DNA from: Maratus speciosus
Lineage: Eukaryota > Arthropoda > Arachnida > Araneae > Salticidae
Assembly (NCBI GenBank): GCA_963932465.1
Contig: OZ010794.1
Span: 214,471,748-214,535,747, forward strand
Direction of reading: 5' to 3'
DNA length: 64,000 nucleotides
Shown: positions 54,785 through 64,000 of the stretch, piece after piece
Position numbering within the stretch: position 1 is the stretch's first letter
Layout of the letters: every line of letters starts with the position of its first letter
Notes under the pieces: model-generated
Database searches by the model: none
Seen by the model: only the letters and a program-made list of their open reading frames with translations
Told to the model about the DNA's origin: nothing
Made by a program: the position numbers and the translations under genes

Positions 54785-55585
54785 TCATTCAGGGTAACTT
54801 TGGTCCACATTTTCTCTATTTGCATATGCTACAATCTTATTTTAAGAATATTGTTACAACTAGGGGCATAGAAGAGAAGAAATGATCCTAAATTATTGTA
54901 AACTATCAAAAATTAAGGAGAATACTGATAAAGCTATAAAAATGAAATTTTAACCTGGTTCAAAGTTACCCAGCCATTTAGGGTAACTTTGCGCCATTTG
55001 ATACGTATTATCTAAAATAATTCATTATAAAAAAAGTATTATATTTAGGACAACTTTGAACCCCAAAAAATGTTTTCAGATATTTAAAGACTCCGAATTT
55101 ACATTTCCCAACACCACAAAATTTGTATAATTTGTGATATTACAATAAATATCAGGCATAAGGAAATGGAAGAAGAGAAAGAGTCATTAACATTTATAAA
55201 TTAAAAAAGAACTGTTTATTGTTCATATAAAACATAAAAATGCAGTGGAAAACAATTTTCAATGTTTTAACTCAATAATATATCACACTCAGTAATACAT
55301 ACTAGTACTAGTATTATTCAAACAAGAATAAAAACTGTCGAATGTATGAAATGTCAAATTTGAGTAGCTACGCCCCGGAAAACGCCTTTAAATGAATTGT
55401 ATGTATTTTACACATATTTGTGAAAATATTTACATGTTATATCTAATGTCCACTTTCGGCATTTATATAAAATATACGTGCAAATATGGGGAATTTTTGA
55501 CAGTAGCACCTATAATCAGTAAATTATAAACATCAGTATAACTTTGAGCCGGCTCAAAGTTACCCTGAAAATGTGGTAAAATGCT
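54785..55585. repeat. Region with repeated GGGTAACTTTG motifs
   Basis: CAGGGTAACTTTGGTCCACA (54789), CAAAGTTACCCAGCC then TTAGGGTAACTTTGCGCC (about 54961-54997) and CTCAAAGTTACCCTG (about 55551) form facing pairs. The outer pair may be the ends of an element of about 780 bp. No protein or target duplication is clear. Confidence 0.4.
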
Positions 55586-55589
55586 AGTG

Positions 55590-56067
55590 CCTTCTTATTT
55601 TATATTTTATGAAGTATTGATAAATAAACAATCACAAAACATTATCACATTTACAACATTTAGACAATAATATGTCTGATAAATGAGTACATTGTTACTT
55701 ACTATGAAAATTTAATTGAATTACAACAACTTCAAAACAGCATTCAAAATGATGCATTTAATTGCGTATAATGTTGCTAATTTATTTTCTAAAATAAAGA
55801 GTAAAAATCTCAGTTTAGAACTTTGCCAACAGAGCACAGTTCTGGAGATTATTTAGTCTTTTGAAGTGAAATATATTGAAAATTAGGAGGTGGTGCAAAG
55901 TCATGACTCCATGGAGTGCAAGCTCGATGGTTCAATGTAATGACTATGTAATGGTTCTCAATGACTGTAATAATATACAAGCTCAAAATTCGACTTATTT
56001 ATTTACTTTTATTATTATTACATTTTACATAATGAAAACTATATTTGGTGAATATTGCGATAAAATT
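55590..56067. other. AT-rich spacer
   Basis: A 101-codon frame (55876-56181) runs from AT-rich sequence into the next element and is not conserved elsewhere. No gene is supported. Confidence 0.35.
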
Positions 56068-56301
56068 TTAACACGTTCACGCCGGCGCGGTGGGTCACAT
56101 TCAACTGTCTCAAAGCTGACAAGTCTCCGGCTTTTCGGATACCAGTTTTTTAATACAGAAAATGTTGTTTTATTTAATTAGAATAATTGGGCGATTTAAA
56201 GGAACATTTTATTTGTAATAATAGTGGTGTACAAAAAACCGGAGACTTGACAACCCTGAGACAGTCGAGTGTGACCCACCACGCCGGCGTGAACGTGTTA
56301 A
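56068..56301. mobile_element. TTAA element with long GC-rich inverted ends
   Basis: TTAA at 56068-56071 and 56298-56301. Inverted ends of about 70 bp begin CACGTTCACGCCGGCGCGGT and close CACGCCGGCGTGAACGTG. They continue inward as GTGGGTCACATTCAACTGTC and AAGTCTCCGG. The centre has GGATACCAGTTTTTTAATAC and AATAGTGGTGTAC. No protein is encoded. Confidence 0.8.
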
Positions 56302-56629
56302 ACGATAGTTATATTCGAATTACAGTGAAATTCCCTGTATTTTTTAATTAAAAAAATATTGTGCTCTTTTTCTGTACAAAAGATAATTATTTTGTTATGC
56401 ACTATTTCTTCTTATTGGTTGTTCAAACATTAATTACGCTGCGTTCAAACGCTGCAACTAAATCTTATTTCTAAGCGTATATCCAGAAGTATATTAAATT
56501 TGAATATTCATGATCATCCCATAACCATTACTTTGTATTCTAATTTCACTGATAAGAAACATTGATTTAAAATTTTTGTAACGATTCGACTGAATATGAC
56601 AGCTAACTTGACAGATAGCTTACAGTATA

Positions 56630-56893
56630 TTAAACCTTTCATGACAGGTGGGACATGTACCTTCCATATAGTGTGTGAATTATTATTATTTTTTAAACAT
56701 ACCGGAATATTTTAATAAAAAACTTTGTTTTCATAAATCTTAGATTTCTTGGAGAATGCTCATTGAAATTAAAGCGAAAAGTACTATATGGAATGACAGG
56801 TATTTCCATGGAGGAAATGGCTATATGGAAGTCTGCCTAATGGCTATAAGGATTTTAAAGGTCTTTAAATGACTCCCGTACTGAAAGGGTTAA
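56630..56893. mobile_element. TTAA MITE, H-family
   Basis: TTAA at 56630-56633 and 56890-56893; ends ACCTTTCATGACAGG and CCGTACTGAAAGGG. CCTTCCATATAG near the left faces CTATATGGAA on the right, which occurs again as GGCTATATGGAAG. This family is seen once here. Confidence 0.6.
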
Positions 56894-57494
56894 ACATCCG
56901 TAAAATGGCAGATAAAAAATCCACTGTCAAGCAACGTTTAACCCCTTAATTCTCGCTCTCGTCAATACCACGGGGTGAGGTGTCATTCGTTATTTCTCGT
57001 GCTTTTCATATTTTCGGGCATATTTAATTTCTGGAAAAAAACTTTTGAAACCACAAAAACTGAACTGGCATTTCAATGTAAAGTCCTAGAATAATAGTTA
57101 GCGTGTTTGGTTTGTGCGATCTATATTTTGATAAATTATGGATTCTGATAAATCAAGCAGTTGTGATGATAACTGGAATATTAGTGAATACGGCAATCAT
57201 CTGGAAGAAATTACATTTTATGACAGTTAAGATTGAGTGATGAATTGGATGATACCAGTGATGAAGCGTCATGTTACTTAGCCATCTATGGCAAGAAATT
57301 TCAGATGCTGTTATAGACCGGGCTCTCCCACATTTTAGGTTTTCGGAATCTCCTAAAGAAAACGTAAGTTTTGATCCTAGTTTGGATGTTTTGCTGTATT
57401 TTGAGTATTTCATAAATGGTGAGTTAATTAATCTTATTGTATCAGAAACTAACATATATGGCAACCAACGGCAGGAAGCTCAGGTTTTCGCTTT

Positions 57495-57702
57495 TTAACC
57501 CCTTGGGGACGAGCGACACGTATACGTGCCGCATGAAGCGCTCAGAATCCTTGTTTTTTCTCACCAGTAAAATTTTACTGTAAAATTTGCCTTATTTAAT
57601 CAGCGCATTTTCTCGATTCAAGAAGACACAAATTTCTGTTTTTAAAAAACGGTGAAAAAAGATTAAAAATTTCGTGAAAGGCTCCCGTCCCGAAGGGGTT
57701 AA
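57495..57702. mobile_element. TTAA MITE, E-family, inside the piggyBac transposase
   Basis: TTAA at 57495-57498 and 57699-57702; the left end CCCCTTGGGGACGAGCGAC is followed by ACGTATACGTG, and the right end is CTCCCGTCCCGAAGGGG. It interrupts the transposase frame between the ETN motif and the KMYWS block, so it inserted after the host element. Confidence 0.85.
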
Positions 57703-58661
57703 AAGGTAGAAATAGCATCAAAGCAGTAACTAAAAATAAATTAATGGTATTTTTGAGCATTAACATCTTACAAAGGCATTTAAAAAAACGGAAACCAAAA
57801 TGTATTGGAGCAACAGACATTCCATTTCAGCACCTTTTTTCTCTAGCATTATAGCATGCAACAGATATTATGAATAACATAAATACATTCATTTTGTATA
57901 TGAAACCTATGATCAAAATAATCATTCAAATCCTAAATTAAACAAGATTTGGCCAAACACAAGATTAGAGCATGAAAATAGTTACTTCCAATGGGCTGTG
58001 GCTCCACACCGTGAAATAACTATTGATGAAACAATGGTGCTTTATAAAGAACGTTTGTCGTGGAAACAGTATATCCCCACGAAAAGGTCATGTTACGGAA
58101 TAAAATCATATATGCTGTGTAAGTGAAACTCCGGTTACCTATGGTCATAAATTATGAATATCGGGAAAGGTACTGTATTTGATCCGCAGTACAATGTTTT
58201 ACCCCAGTCAATACAAGTCGTAATGTCTTTTATATAACCTTTATTAAAAAAATGATACTGTCTAATAACGGATGATTTTATACAGACATGGTTCTGAAAT
58301 ATCAAACAGATGCATGTAAGACAGTGAAACAAAATCTGAAACAAATGCCACCAGAGCTGATGAAAAATATAGGAAGATAACAAACTATCTCCTTTCGCCG
58401 AGGTAAGGTACTTACCGTCAAATGGAAAGACAAAAAATATGTTACAATGCTGTCAACGGTGTATACAAACACTATGATTGATGTAATGTATCGCAACAAA
58501 GTAGTTAAAAACCAACTGTGATAACTGATTATAATAATAGTATGGGTGGTATATATATTCTAGATCAGAATCTTTGCGATTATTCAATTGAAAAAAAAAG
58601 GGAAAAAAAGTATTATAAAAAAAAAAAAAAAAAAAAATTCATCTTTTAGGTCAAATGATAT

Positions 58662-58848
58662 CAGTGTTGCCAGACTGGGGGCTTTTTTGTCAACAGATTG
58701 TTGATTGTCACCGCTTTTTTTGAAATAGAAATTCGCCCTATTTAAAAATTGATTAAAAATTCTGAAAAATGAGCGAATTATACTATTTTAAAAAAGTGGT
58801 GACATTCAAATAATCTGAATTTAAAAAGTCCCCAATCTGGTAACACCG
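58662..58848. mobile_element. hAT-like MITE, CAGTGTTGCC family, perfect 8-bp duplication
   Basis: AATGATAT flanks it at 58654-58661 and 58849-58856. Ends CAGTGTTGCCAGACTGGGGG and CCCCAATCTGGTAACACCG. The core has TTGTCACCGCTTTTTTTGAA and AAAGTGGTGACATTC. It is nested in the piggyBac transposase. Confidence 0.9.
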
Positions 58849-59321
58849 AATGATATTAAATTCTTTCATTATTTAAAAAAAGGAAGATGGGACAATACCT
58901 CATTTGATGTTTTGATTGGAGTTGGTAGAGTCTCTTCTGGAAAAAATATCACTCATCCGAAAATATTCCAAATAGAGTACGTCCCAGTTCAGAAGACAAT
59001 CCCAAACGTTTGACAGTGTACCACTTTCTAATAGAAATAAATACCTGCTTCAACGAAAAAACAACTAGCTAGAGAAAGCAAAGTATGTTGTTCTAATAGG
59101 TATGCAAATAATTAGCGTATCCGAAAATGAAATCGATACTTTTTCGCTGTTTGGGACGTTGGGCTTTGTATTGTATGATTCGAAATATATCGCACTTAAA
59201 AAAATTATTGATAATAATCAAAACTTAATCTATATATATTATTTCAAATATTATTTGTAAACATTTGTAAAGATGTGAAAAAGGTCATAGTCGCATTAAT
59301 TTGTCTGGTATAAAACAAAAA

Positions 59322-59755
59322 TTAACCCCTTAATTCTCGCTCCCGTGATTTTCACGCGCAGTGTAGACTACTTTTTTCTTTATTCAAATTGTTTGACTCT
59401 TTTTCTTTTAAATAGTGTAATTGATTTTATTTTCTCATTCTTTTATCTGCCGATAACTAAGATAAATATTTCTACATCGAAAAAGTGATGGCAATCATAC
59501 AAGATGAATAATAACAATAAAAAAAAATAGCCCTGAATTATCGGGCGCGCTACTTAAGAAGTTATGGCTTTACATAATTTTAATCCCTAATTGCCAAATT
59601 GCCACCTGATTTTTTTTAAATGAAAAATTCACTTTTATTAAATACGCGAAAATATAATTTTACTTCTGTACAAATATATTCTCTTATAAATACTGGTGTC
59701 ACTCAATTATTTCAAAATTTTACTAATACACGTACCTTGCCCGTGAAAGGGTTAA
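59322..59755. mobile_element. TTAA insertion of A-family fused to C-family sequence
   Basis: TTAA at 59322-59325 and 59752-59755 splits a piggyBac segment whose uninterrupted form is visible at 9975-9990. The left half has CCCCTTAATTCTCGCTCCCG and ends at a decayed CGGGCGCGCTACTTAAG. The right half (from about 59570) is C-family with TTGCCCGTGAAAGGG. It is either two successive insertions or a chimeric element. Confidence 0.7.
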
Positions 59756-59940
59756 GACACCGAATTCTCGCATGATGGTTTTACTACAAATGTGAATTTG
59801 TTCTATAACATCTTTTATTCGCCTTATAATAAACTACATATTTTGTTTAGAAACCTTATAATTATTCAATTTCTGTAATAAATAAATAGGTTCTTTTTGA
59901 TGTTTTTTTTCCAAATATTAAACGATCTTTAAGGGGTTAA

Positions 59941-60724
59941 TTAAATTTATTTTACTCTAATGATGTGTTAAGTAAAATTACAAAACCTCTTTCGCGTTTC
60001 GTACTATTGGCCGCACTAACAATCAAAACTCGTTACTGACTTAAACATTTTTAAATTATTTATTCATTGTATTTCGATTAAAGTTATTATGTTATTTGAA
60101 AAATTATTTTAAATATTGATTATTCGTATCGTTTTGATTAAATAAATTATTTCTGTTGGCGCGTTTTATGTATTTGACCAGCACCTCTCAGAAACAAAAT
60201 GAATAAAGATAACACAATGCAGCTTATGTCTATATCTAAAATGTGGATTTTTTTTTAAATATTTTAATTTATGGTTATTATTTTTTTAATTTTAACCCGG
60301 GAATGCTCCCGCATATCCAGGATATGTACGATTTAATCTTTGCCACCAATAACTGGTTTTTAAAAATTTATATTTTCAAAACTATTACACATATTATAAT
60401 ATGTGATATAAGATAATGAAGAAAAACATTCCAATTTATTTTTCAGTTAAACATATTTGACGTACGAACCTTTGGTAACACAACAAAGACCCAACTAAAC
60501 ACCACAGACGTTTGGCTGTTCTGCAAAGTCAACGATTCTGAATGCAGCACTGATGCATTAAGACACTAAATACTGAAATACTAATGAACCTTAAAATGTA
60601 CACGTTTAAAAATAGTAAAATATATTCTTAAACCGGTCATTCATTTATGGTAACTCTGTATTAAACCTTTTTTAATAAAAAGGTAAATGGGGTTGAAACG
60701 GTTCTTTTAGTACAGTGTATTGAA
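59941..60724. other. Spacer with a solo TTAA-element end
   Basis: TTAACCCGGGAATGCTCCCG at 60293 with CATATCCAGGATATG resembles a TTAA-family left end; no partner was found. The rest is AT-rich. Confidence 0.35.
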
Positions 60725-60914
60725 TAGTGATGTCAGGTGTTCCGCTTAAATACAGGCTCAAAATGCTCTGGACACCACTAATTTCTTACAGTTTATTTCG
60801 TCATCTTTAAACGGAGATAATTTTGCCATTAGATAAGGCGCAGAAAAATACTTTAAAATATTGGTGTCGAGAGCATTTAGAGCACCGATTTACGCGGGAT
60901 ACTTTGCAACACTA
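60725..60914. mobile_element. hAT-like MITE, sister of 5516-5915
   Basis: The left TAGTGATGTCAGGTGTTCCG with CTCAAAATGCTCTGGACACC, and the right GGTGTCGAGAGCATTTAGAG with CGCGGGATACTTTGCAACACT, are inverted. The centre has TTGCCATTAGATAAGGCGCA. Flanks match at five of eight. Confidence 0.6.
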
Positions 60915-61041
60915 TTCTAGAAGCATAAAGAGTGGAAATGAAGAGGCGAAACCGTATCCAGTGTTTCCTAATTGCTCTCCAACTTTAATCGGGTACTTCA
61001 AATGTATACTTGAAATTTCGGAAGAAGAATTTGTACTTTAT

Positions 61042-61415
61042 CAGGTCTGCCACAAGCGACTATTTTTTTTTATTCTATCTCGCACCACTTTTTAAAAACA
61101 AAAACAAAATTAAATACACTTTGACAGCAACTGTAAGAGAAATATACCACAAAATTTATCTTCTTAAGTCATTACAGCTGGTTGAAAACTTGCCAGGTAA
61201 AGCAAAAAAAAAAATAAATAATAAATAAATAAAAAATAAATTTGAATACAGGTATTTTAGTTTGGAAATTTCATATTATTTTATCTCAGATTTTGAGCAT
61301 TTAAATATATCCAAATGACAAAGTGACAAAAACTGGTGTCGAAGAATTAAAAGAAGTGTAAAAGAGAATCGTCGGTGGGAACTGATTACAAAAATAGTCG
61401 CCTGTGGCACCCTTG
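61042..61415. mobile_element. hAT-like MITE, CAGGGCTGCC family (long copy)
   Basis: Ends CAGGTCTGCCACAAGCGACT and AGTCGCCTGTGGCACCCTTG are inverted; ATCTCGCACCACTTTTTAAA lies on the left and AAACTGGTGTCGAAG on the right. At about 374 bp it is twice the size of the sister at 1723. (AAAT)n runs lie at 61205-61240. Confidence 0.65.
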
Positions 61416-61530
61416 TTCATATGGTCGCCAAATTTTCCTTATGAAATAAAGCATTAAATACGATTCTTTATTTCTGGTATTAACACTAAATTTCTGAATA
61501 AAATGGTTACCAAACTTGCAACCCTGACCC
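61416..61530. mobile_element. Partial hAT-like MITE, CAGGGTTGC family
   Basis: TATGGTCGCCAAATTTTCC and the right end GGTTACCAAACTTGCAACCCTG resemble 51865-52054, and TTTCTGGTATTAACACTAAA is in the core. The left tip is missing. Confidence 0.4.
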
Positions 61531-61699
61531 GTATTCAAAAAATACTATAATCGTGTCCATTGCTACGAAGGAATATAAATGCATTACGTTTTCAGATATT
61601 TATGATGCAATTTAAACTACAGTAAGCGGAGTTTCTTAGAGTTCAAAGCGCAGAGTTTCTTAAAAAATCGAGCTTTAACTATAAAAATTTGTGCAGAAT

Positions 61700-61775
61700 T
61701 TCATAAAACAAATTTTCGAATTTTCGGAATGAAAACGGAGGCGAAACGGAGGCGTTTTCGGAGGCGAAACTAACA
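61700..61775 (+). repeat. Short GGAGGCGAAAC tandem repeat
   Basis: GGAGGCGAAAC occurs twice and GGAGGCG a third time within about 40 bp. It is a minor local duplication. Confidence 0.5.
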
Positions 61776-61844
61776 AAATAGCACAACTGACTTACACTAA
61801 TATTACCCTTTCCTCGAAAGGATATCGTAAATGTTTTGTCCTCT

Positions 61845-62055
61845 TCTACCGTTTGAGAGGCGGTGGTATGTTATTTTTACCCATTTAATTTACATTCTAA
61901 ACTGCAAAATGACACCCAGAATTAAAAAAAAAAATATCTACTTTCGAAGTTTACTTGAAAAAAATGATTAATATATAATCAATTCATTTCTAAATTCTAG
62001 TGACAATCAATATTTTTTGCAATTTCGAAATATAATTACTTTGTCAATAAATGGA
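61845..62055. mobile_element. Decayed TTAA MITE, C/F-like
   Basis: The left CTACCGTTTGAGAGGCGGTGG, the internal AATGACACCCAGAATTAAAA and AAATTCTAGTGACAATC follow the family pattern, but both TTAA ends are lost. Confidence 0.4.
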
Positions 62056-62402
62056 TTAAATTTATTTACAAAGAAAGCTCATACCAGGAAATTTAAATGG
62101 TCTGCTTTGTTATTCACGTATTATGTGCATTTGTAATCATATAAATACATAGCCACTATAATCGTCCATAACTGGTCCGCCCGTCTGTGTGTCCGAATAT
62201 AAAAGAGCAAAAATTACCCAACCAAATGATTTGAAATTTAATATAAAATGTCATTGCAGAATTTTGCAAAATCATTTTAAATTTTATGAAAATTGAAGTA
62301 AAACTTTAAAAGATATTAATAAAATTTTCTTCATTCTATCAAATGCTATCATATGTAATTAATTCAATGATATCCCATGATGGGTAATAGATCTAAGTTG
62401 TC
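62056..62402. other. AT-rich spacer
   Basis: Nothing recognised. It ends at the target duplication of the next MITE. Confidence 0.4.
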
Positions 62403-62410
62403 ATGGTCAT

Positions 62411-62581
62411 CAGGGCTTGATTACCAACGGAGCACACTTATACACCAATAAATTTTAAAAGAAATGTTCGCCTTATCTAAACGCCGTATTCGTGTAAAAT
62501 TTATGCAACGAATGAGACAAAATTTTCAGTTTTTTTTTTTTTTTACTGGTGGGAATGTGACACGTTGGTAATCAGGCCCTG
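62411..62581. mobile_element. hAT-like MITE, CAGGGCCTGATTACC family, perfect 8-bp duplication
   Basis: ATGGTCAT flanks it at 62403-62410 and 62582-62589. Ends CAGGGCTTGATTACCAACGG and CGTTGGTAATCAGGCCCTG. The core has ATACACCAATAAATTTTAAA, TTCGCCTTATCTAAACGCCG and TTTACTGGTGGGAATG. Confidence 0.9.
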
Positions 62582-62589
62582 ATGGTCAT

Positions 62590-63400
62590 TACGTCCTACT
62601 TAAGACGAAGTCATATTATTTCTGGAACTCTTAATTTAATATATATATAACCGTGATAAATTTTGTATTCATGCATTTTTGCATAAGAATAGAACAGCTA
62701 TTGCATCAAGATCTGAATATTTATAAAAGTATTTATAGTACGAACACACCTCATTTGCCACGTTTGACGTACAGTTTCCGTCTTGTTATAAGTTATACAA
62801 TAGCCATTGTCTAGTTTTTAATAATTGCTTTTAATTAATTTAAGATGGGTAAATAATTTAAGATGAGATTACACTTATACGAGATTTAAAAGCTAGTTTT
62901 AATTTCCACGGTACATAAATAAAGCTTTTTACACATTCTTACATAACTGTTTTATTTATTAATATTTATATTAAAATGATTCTACCAAAACTTAAAAATG
63001 TTTTAGATACTGTGAAACTTAGAAAATGCGCTTTTAATGCATATGATAGTTTCAGTGTTTGTTTCTGATGAATGTGTATAGGTGTAATTCAAAATAAGTA
63101 ACGCCGCCGTATTCCAAAAGAAAATCAGAGTCATTTATCACAAAGTAATTTACAAAGAAACTCCTGCAAGCTTTTCTGGGGAATAGAGATAGTATAAAAA
63201 ATCGGATAATTTCTAATATTCACTTAAATATATTCATTGTAAAATAAAATTATAAATTGACATGTTCGGTTACCAATTTTGTACTTTTAAAATTTTATTT
63301 TGAAGTGTTTCTCGTTTGTGGGAATGTGGTTTTTTGTACGAAATAGAAATAGCTTCAAGACCATTTATACAATGAAATCTTTTCACAAACTTTTGAAATG
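62590..63400. other. AT-rich spacer
   Basis: No gene, RNA or element is recognised. Confidence 0.4.
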
Positions 63401-63402
63401 AA

Positions 63403-63552
63403 TTTGGTTAACTCATCTGTGGCACGTTGGACACCACTACAATTTTAAAGTAATCATTGCCTTATCTAATCATCGAATCTCTGCAATTCAAGAAGTCGAC
63501 ATTTTCTGTAAAATTTTAGTGGTATCCGGCGTGCTACAGTTGGCCACCCGTG
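63403..63552. mobile_element. hAT-like MITE, CAGGGGTGGCC family
   Basis: The left GGTTAACTCATCTGTGGCAC with GTTGGACACCACTACAATTT, and the right TTTTAGTGGTATCCGGCGTG with CTACAGTTGGCCACCCGTG, are inverted. TTGCCTTATCTAATCATCG marks the centre. Sister of 18202-18345. Confidence 0.65.
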
Positions 63553-63554
63553 GT

Positions 63555-64000
63555 TTAACCCATTAACCGCCAAAACCAGTGTTGTTGCATCTGACTGATT
63601 TTTTATTTAGGCATTCCGAATTCTCACCAGTATATCGGACCAAAGCGATATAAGTAAGCGTCGTATCTCAAATGGGAGAGGTAACCGCAAGATTAAAGGC
63701 GAGGTCACATCAATCAAGGTCGCACGCCACCTAGCGGACGGGGTTAGACTACAGGAAATGCCTAACTGTTTTCTTAATTCAAACCACTAAAATTGTAAAG
63801 TTTATATCACCTTGATTAATAGCTGAAGTGTGTCTGACAAGGCGAAGAAATCTTTGTGGTGTCAAGCGCATGTGGACGCCCCTCCCGCTACGCCATTATT
63901 TTGCAATGAATGTGGTAAACAAAATTCAGTTCCATTAGTGTCTAAAGATTTAGAAAATGTGCGCAGATGGTAGATAACCTCTCATATATGACGTCACACT
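63555..64000. mobile_element. TTAA-element left end with a nested MITE, truncated by the window edge
   Basis: TTAACCCATTAACCGCC at 63555 looks like a TTAA-family left end followed by TTCTCACCAGTATATCGG. At 63641 a second copy of the CAAAGCGATATAAGTAAGCG MITE (see 29518-29954) begins and continues past the end of the window. It includes CAAACCACTAAAATTGTAAA and TTTGTGGTGTCAAGCGC. Confidence 0.65.

Larger units (their letters stand above)
57138..59111 (+). pseudogene. piggyBac transposase pseudogene
   Basis: From the ATG at 57138 an acidic N-terminus (MDSDKSSSCDDNWNISEYG) leads to DVLLYFEYFINGELINLIVS with ETNIYGNQ (57361-57474), the conserved start of the DDE_Tnp_1_7 domain. A TTAA MITE follows, then KMYWSNRHSIS and, at about 57990-58120, REITIDETMVLYKERLSWKQ with YIPTKRSCYGIKSYMLC, the block holding the first catalytic aspartate. 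Further on are VKWKDKKYVTMLSTVYTN and VITDYNNSMGGIYILDQN, the conserved piggyBac YNxxMGGVDxxDQ motif. A hAT-like MITE splits the C-terminus; after it come PSSEDNPKRLTVYHF and a Cys-containing tail. Many stops and frameshifts show it is inactive. Confidence 0.9.
56938..59940 (+). mobile_element. Decayed piggyBac transposon with nested insertions
   Basis: TTAA at 56938-56941 and 59937-59940, termini CCCCTTAATTCTCGCTCTCG and GATCTTTAAGGGG. The 3,003-bp span contains a broken piggyBac transposase and at least three insertions: 57495-57702, 58662-58848 and 59322-59755. Removing these leaves about 2.2 kb, a plausible full length. Its ends match the A-family MITEs (9624, 19060, 59322), making it a relative of their source. 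Confidence 0.85.

Noticed and set aside
55876..56181. 101-codon frame as a gene
   Set aside because: Its C-terminal third lies in the inverted end of a TTAA element, and the rest is AT-rich with no domain.

Overview
This window reads as non-coding, transposon-saturated DNA from an animal nucleus, most likely an arthropod. The reasons are strong AT-richness, the absence of long open frames, abundant homopolymer and microsatellite runs, and remnants of Tc1, mariner, pogo-like and piggyBac transposons. A repeat tail typical of arthropod genomes sits near 49.8 kb. The order cannot be decided from this sequence. I see no convincing host protein-coding gene. Most short reading frames are chance frames inside repeats.

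The dominant content is two kinds of short non-autonomous DNA transposon. The first kind is about 200-270 bp, begins and ends with TTAA, and has CCC-type termini (TTAACCCCTT...AAGGGGTTAA), as expected for piggyBac-type elements. More than thirty copies are recognisable, in several families. A decayed piggyBac element with matching ends lies at 56938-59940, and an internally deleted relative lies at 9624-10205. The second kind is about 130-440 bp with hAT-type termini (CAGTGTTGCC, CAGGGCCTGATTACC, CAGGGCTGCC, CAGGGTTGC and others). Several copies have perfect 8-bp target duplications. Both kinds carry a similar palindromic interior (a CACCA...TGGTG arm pair around GCCTTATTTAAT), which is the most unusual regularity in the window.

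Layout. 0.3-10.4 kb holds foldback elements, TTAA elements and a tRNA-bearing element (3868-4272). 10.4-17 kb holds the first copies of a roughly 1-kb AT-rich repeat, plus TTAA and hAT-type elements. 18.4-20.1 kb is a Tc1-like element with nested TTAA insertions. 21-31 kb alternates more copies of the 1-kb repeat with nested MITEs and a mariner remnant (26633-27331). 32-37.5 kb contains a diverged segmental duplication with reciprocal empty insertion sites. 35.8-46 kb carries a second diverged repeat series, a 1.34-kb TTAA element made of internal repeats, and a large palindrome of tRNA-Thr-like units (43613-45040). 46-56 kb has scattered MITEs, a pogo-like remnant and a retroelement-like tail. 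56-64 kb holds the piggyBac remnant with its nested insertions and further MITEs; the last element runs off the right edge.

There are no operons or gene partnerships to describe. The window is best read as a record of layered transposition, in which new copies repeatedly used the TTAA left by older ones.
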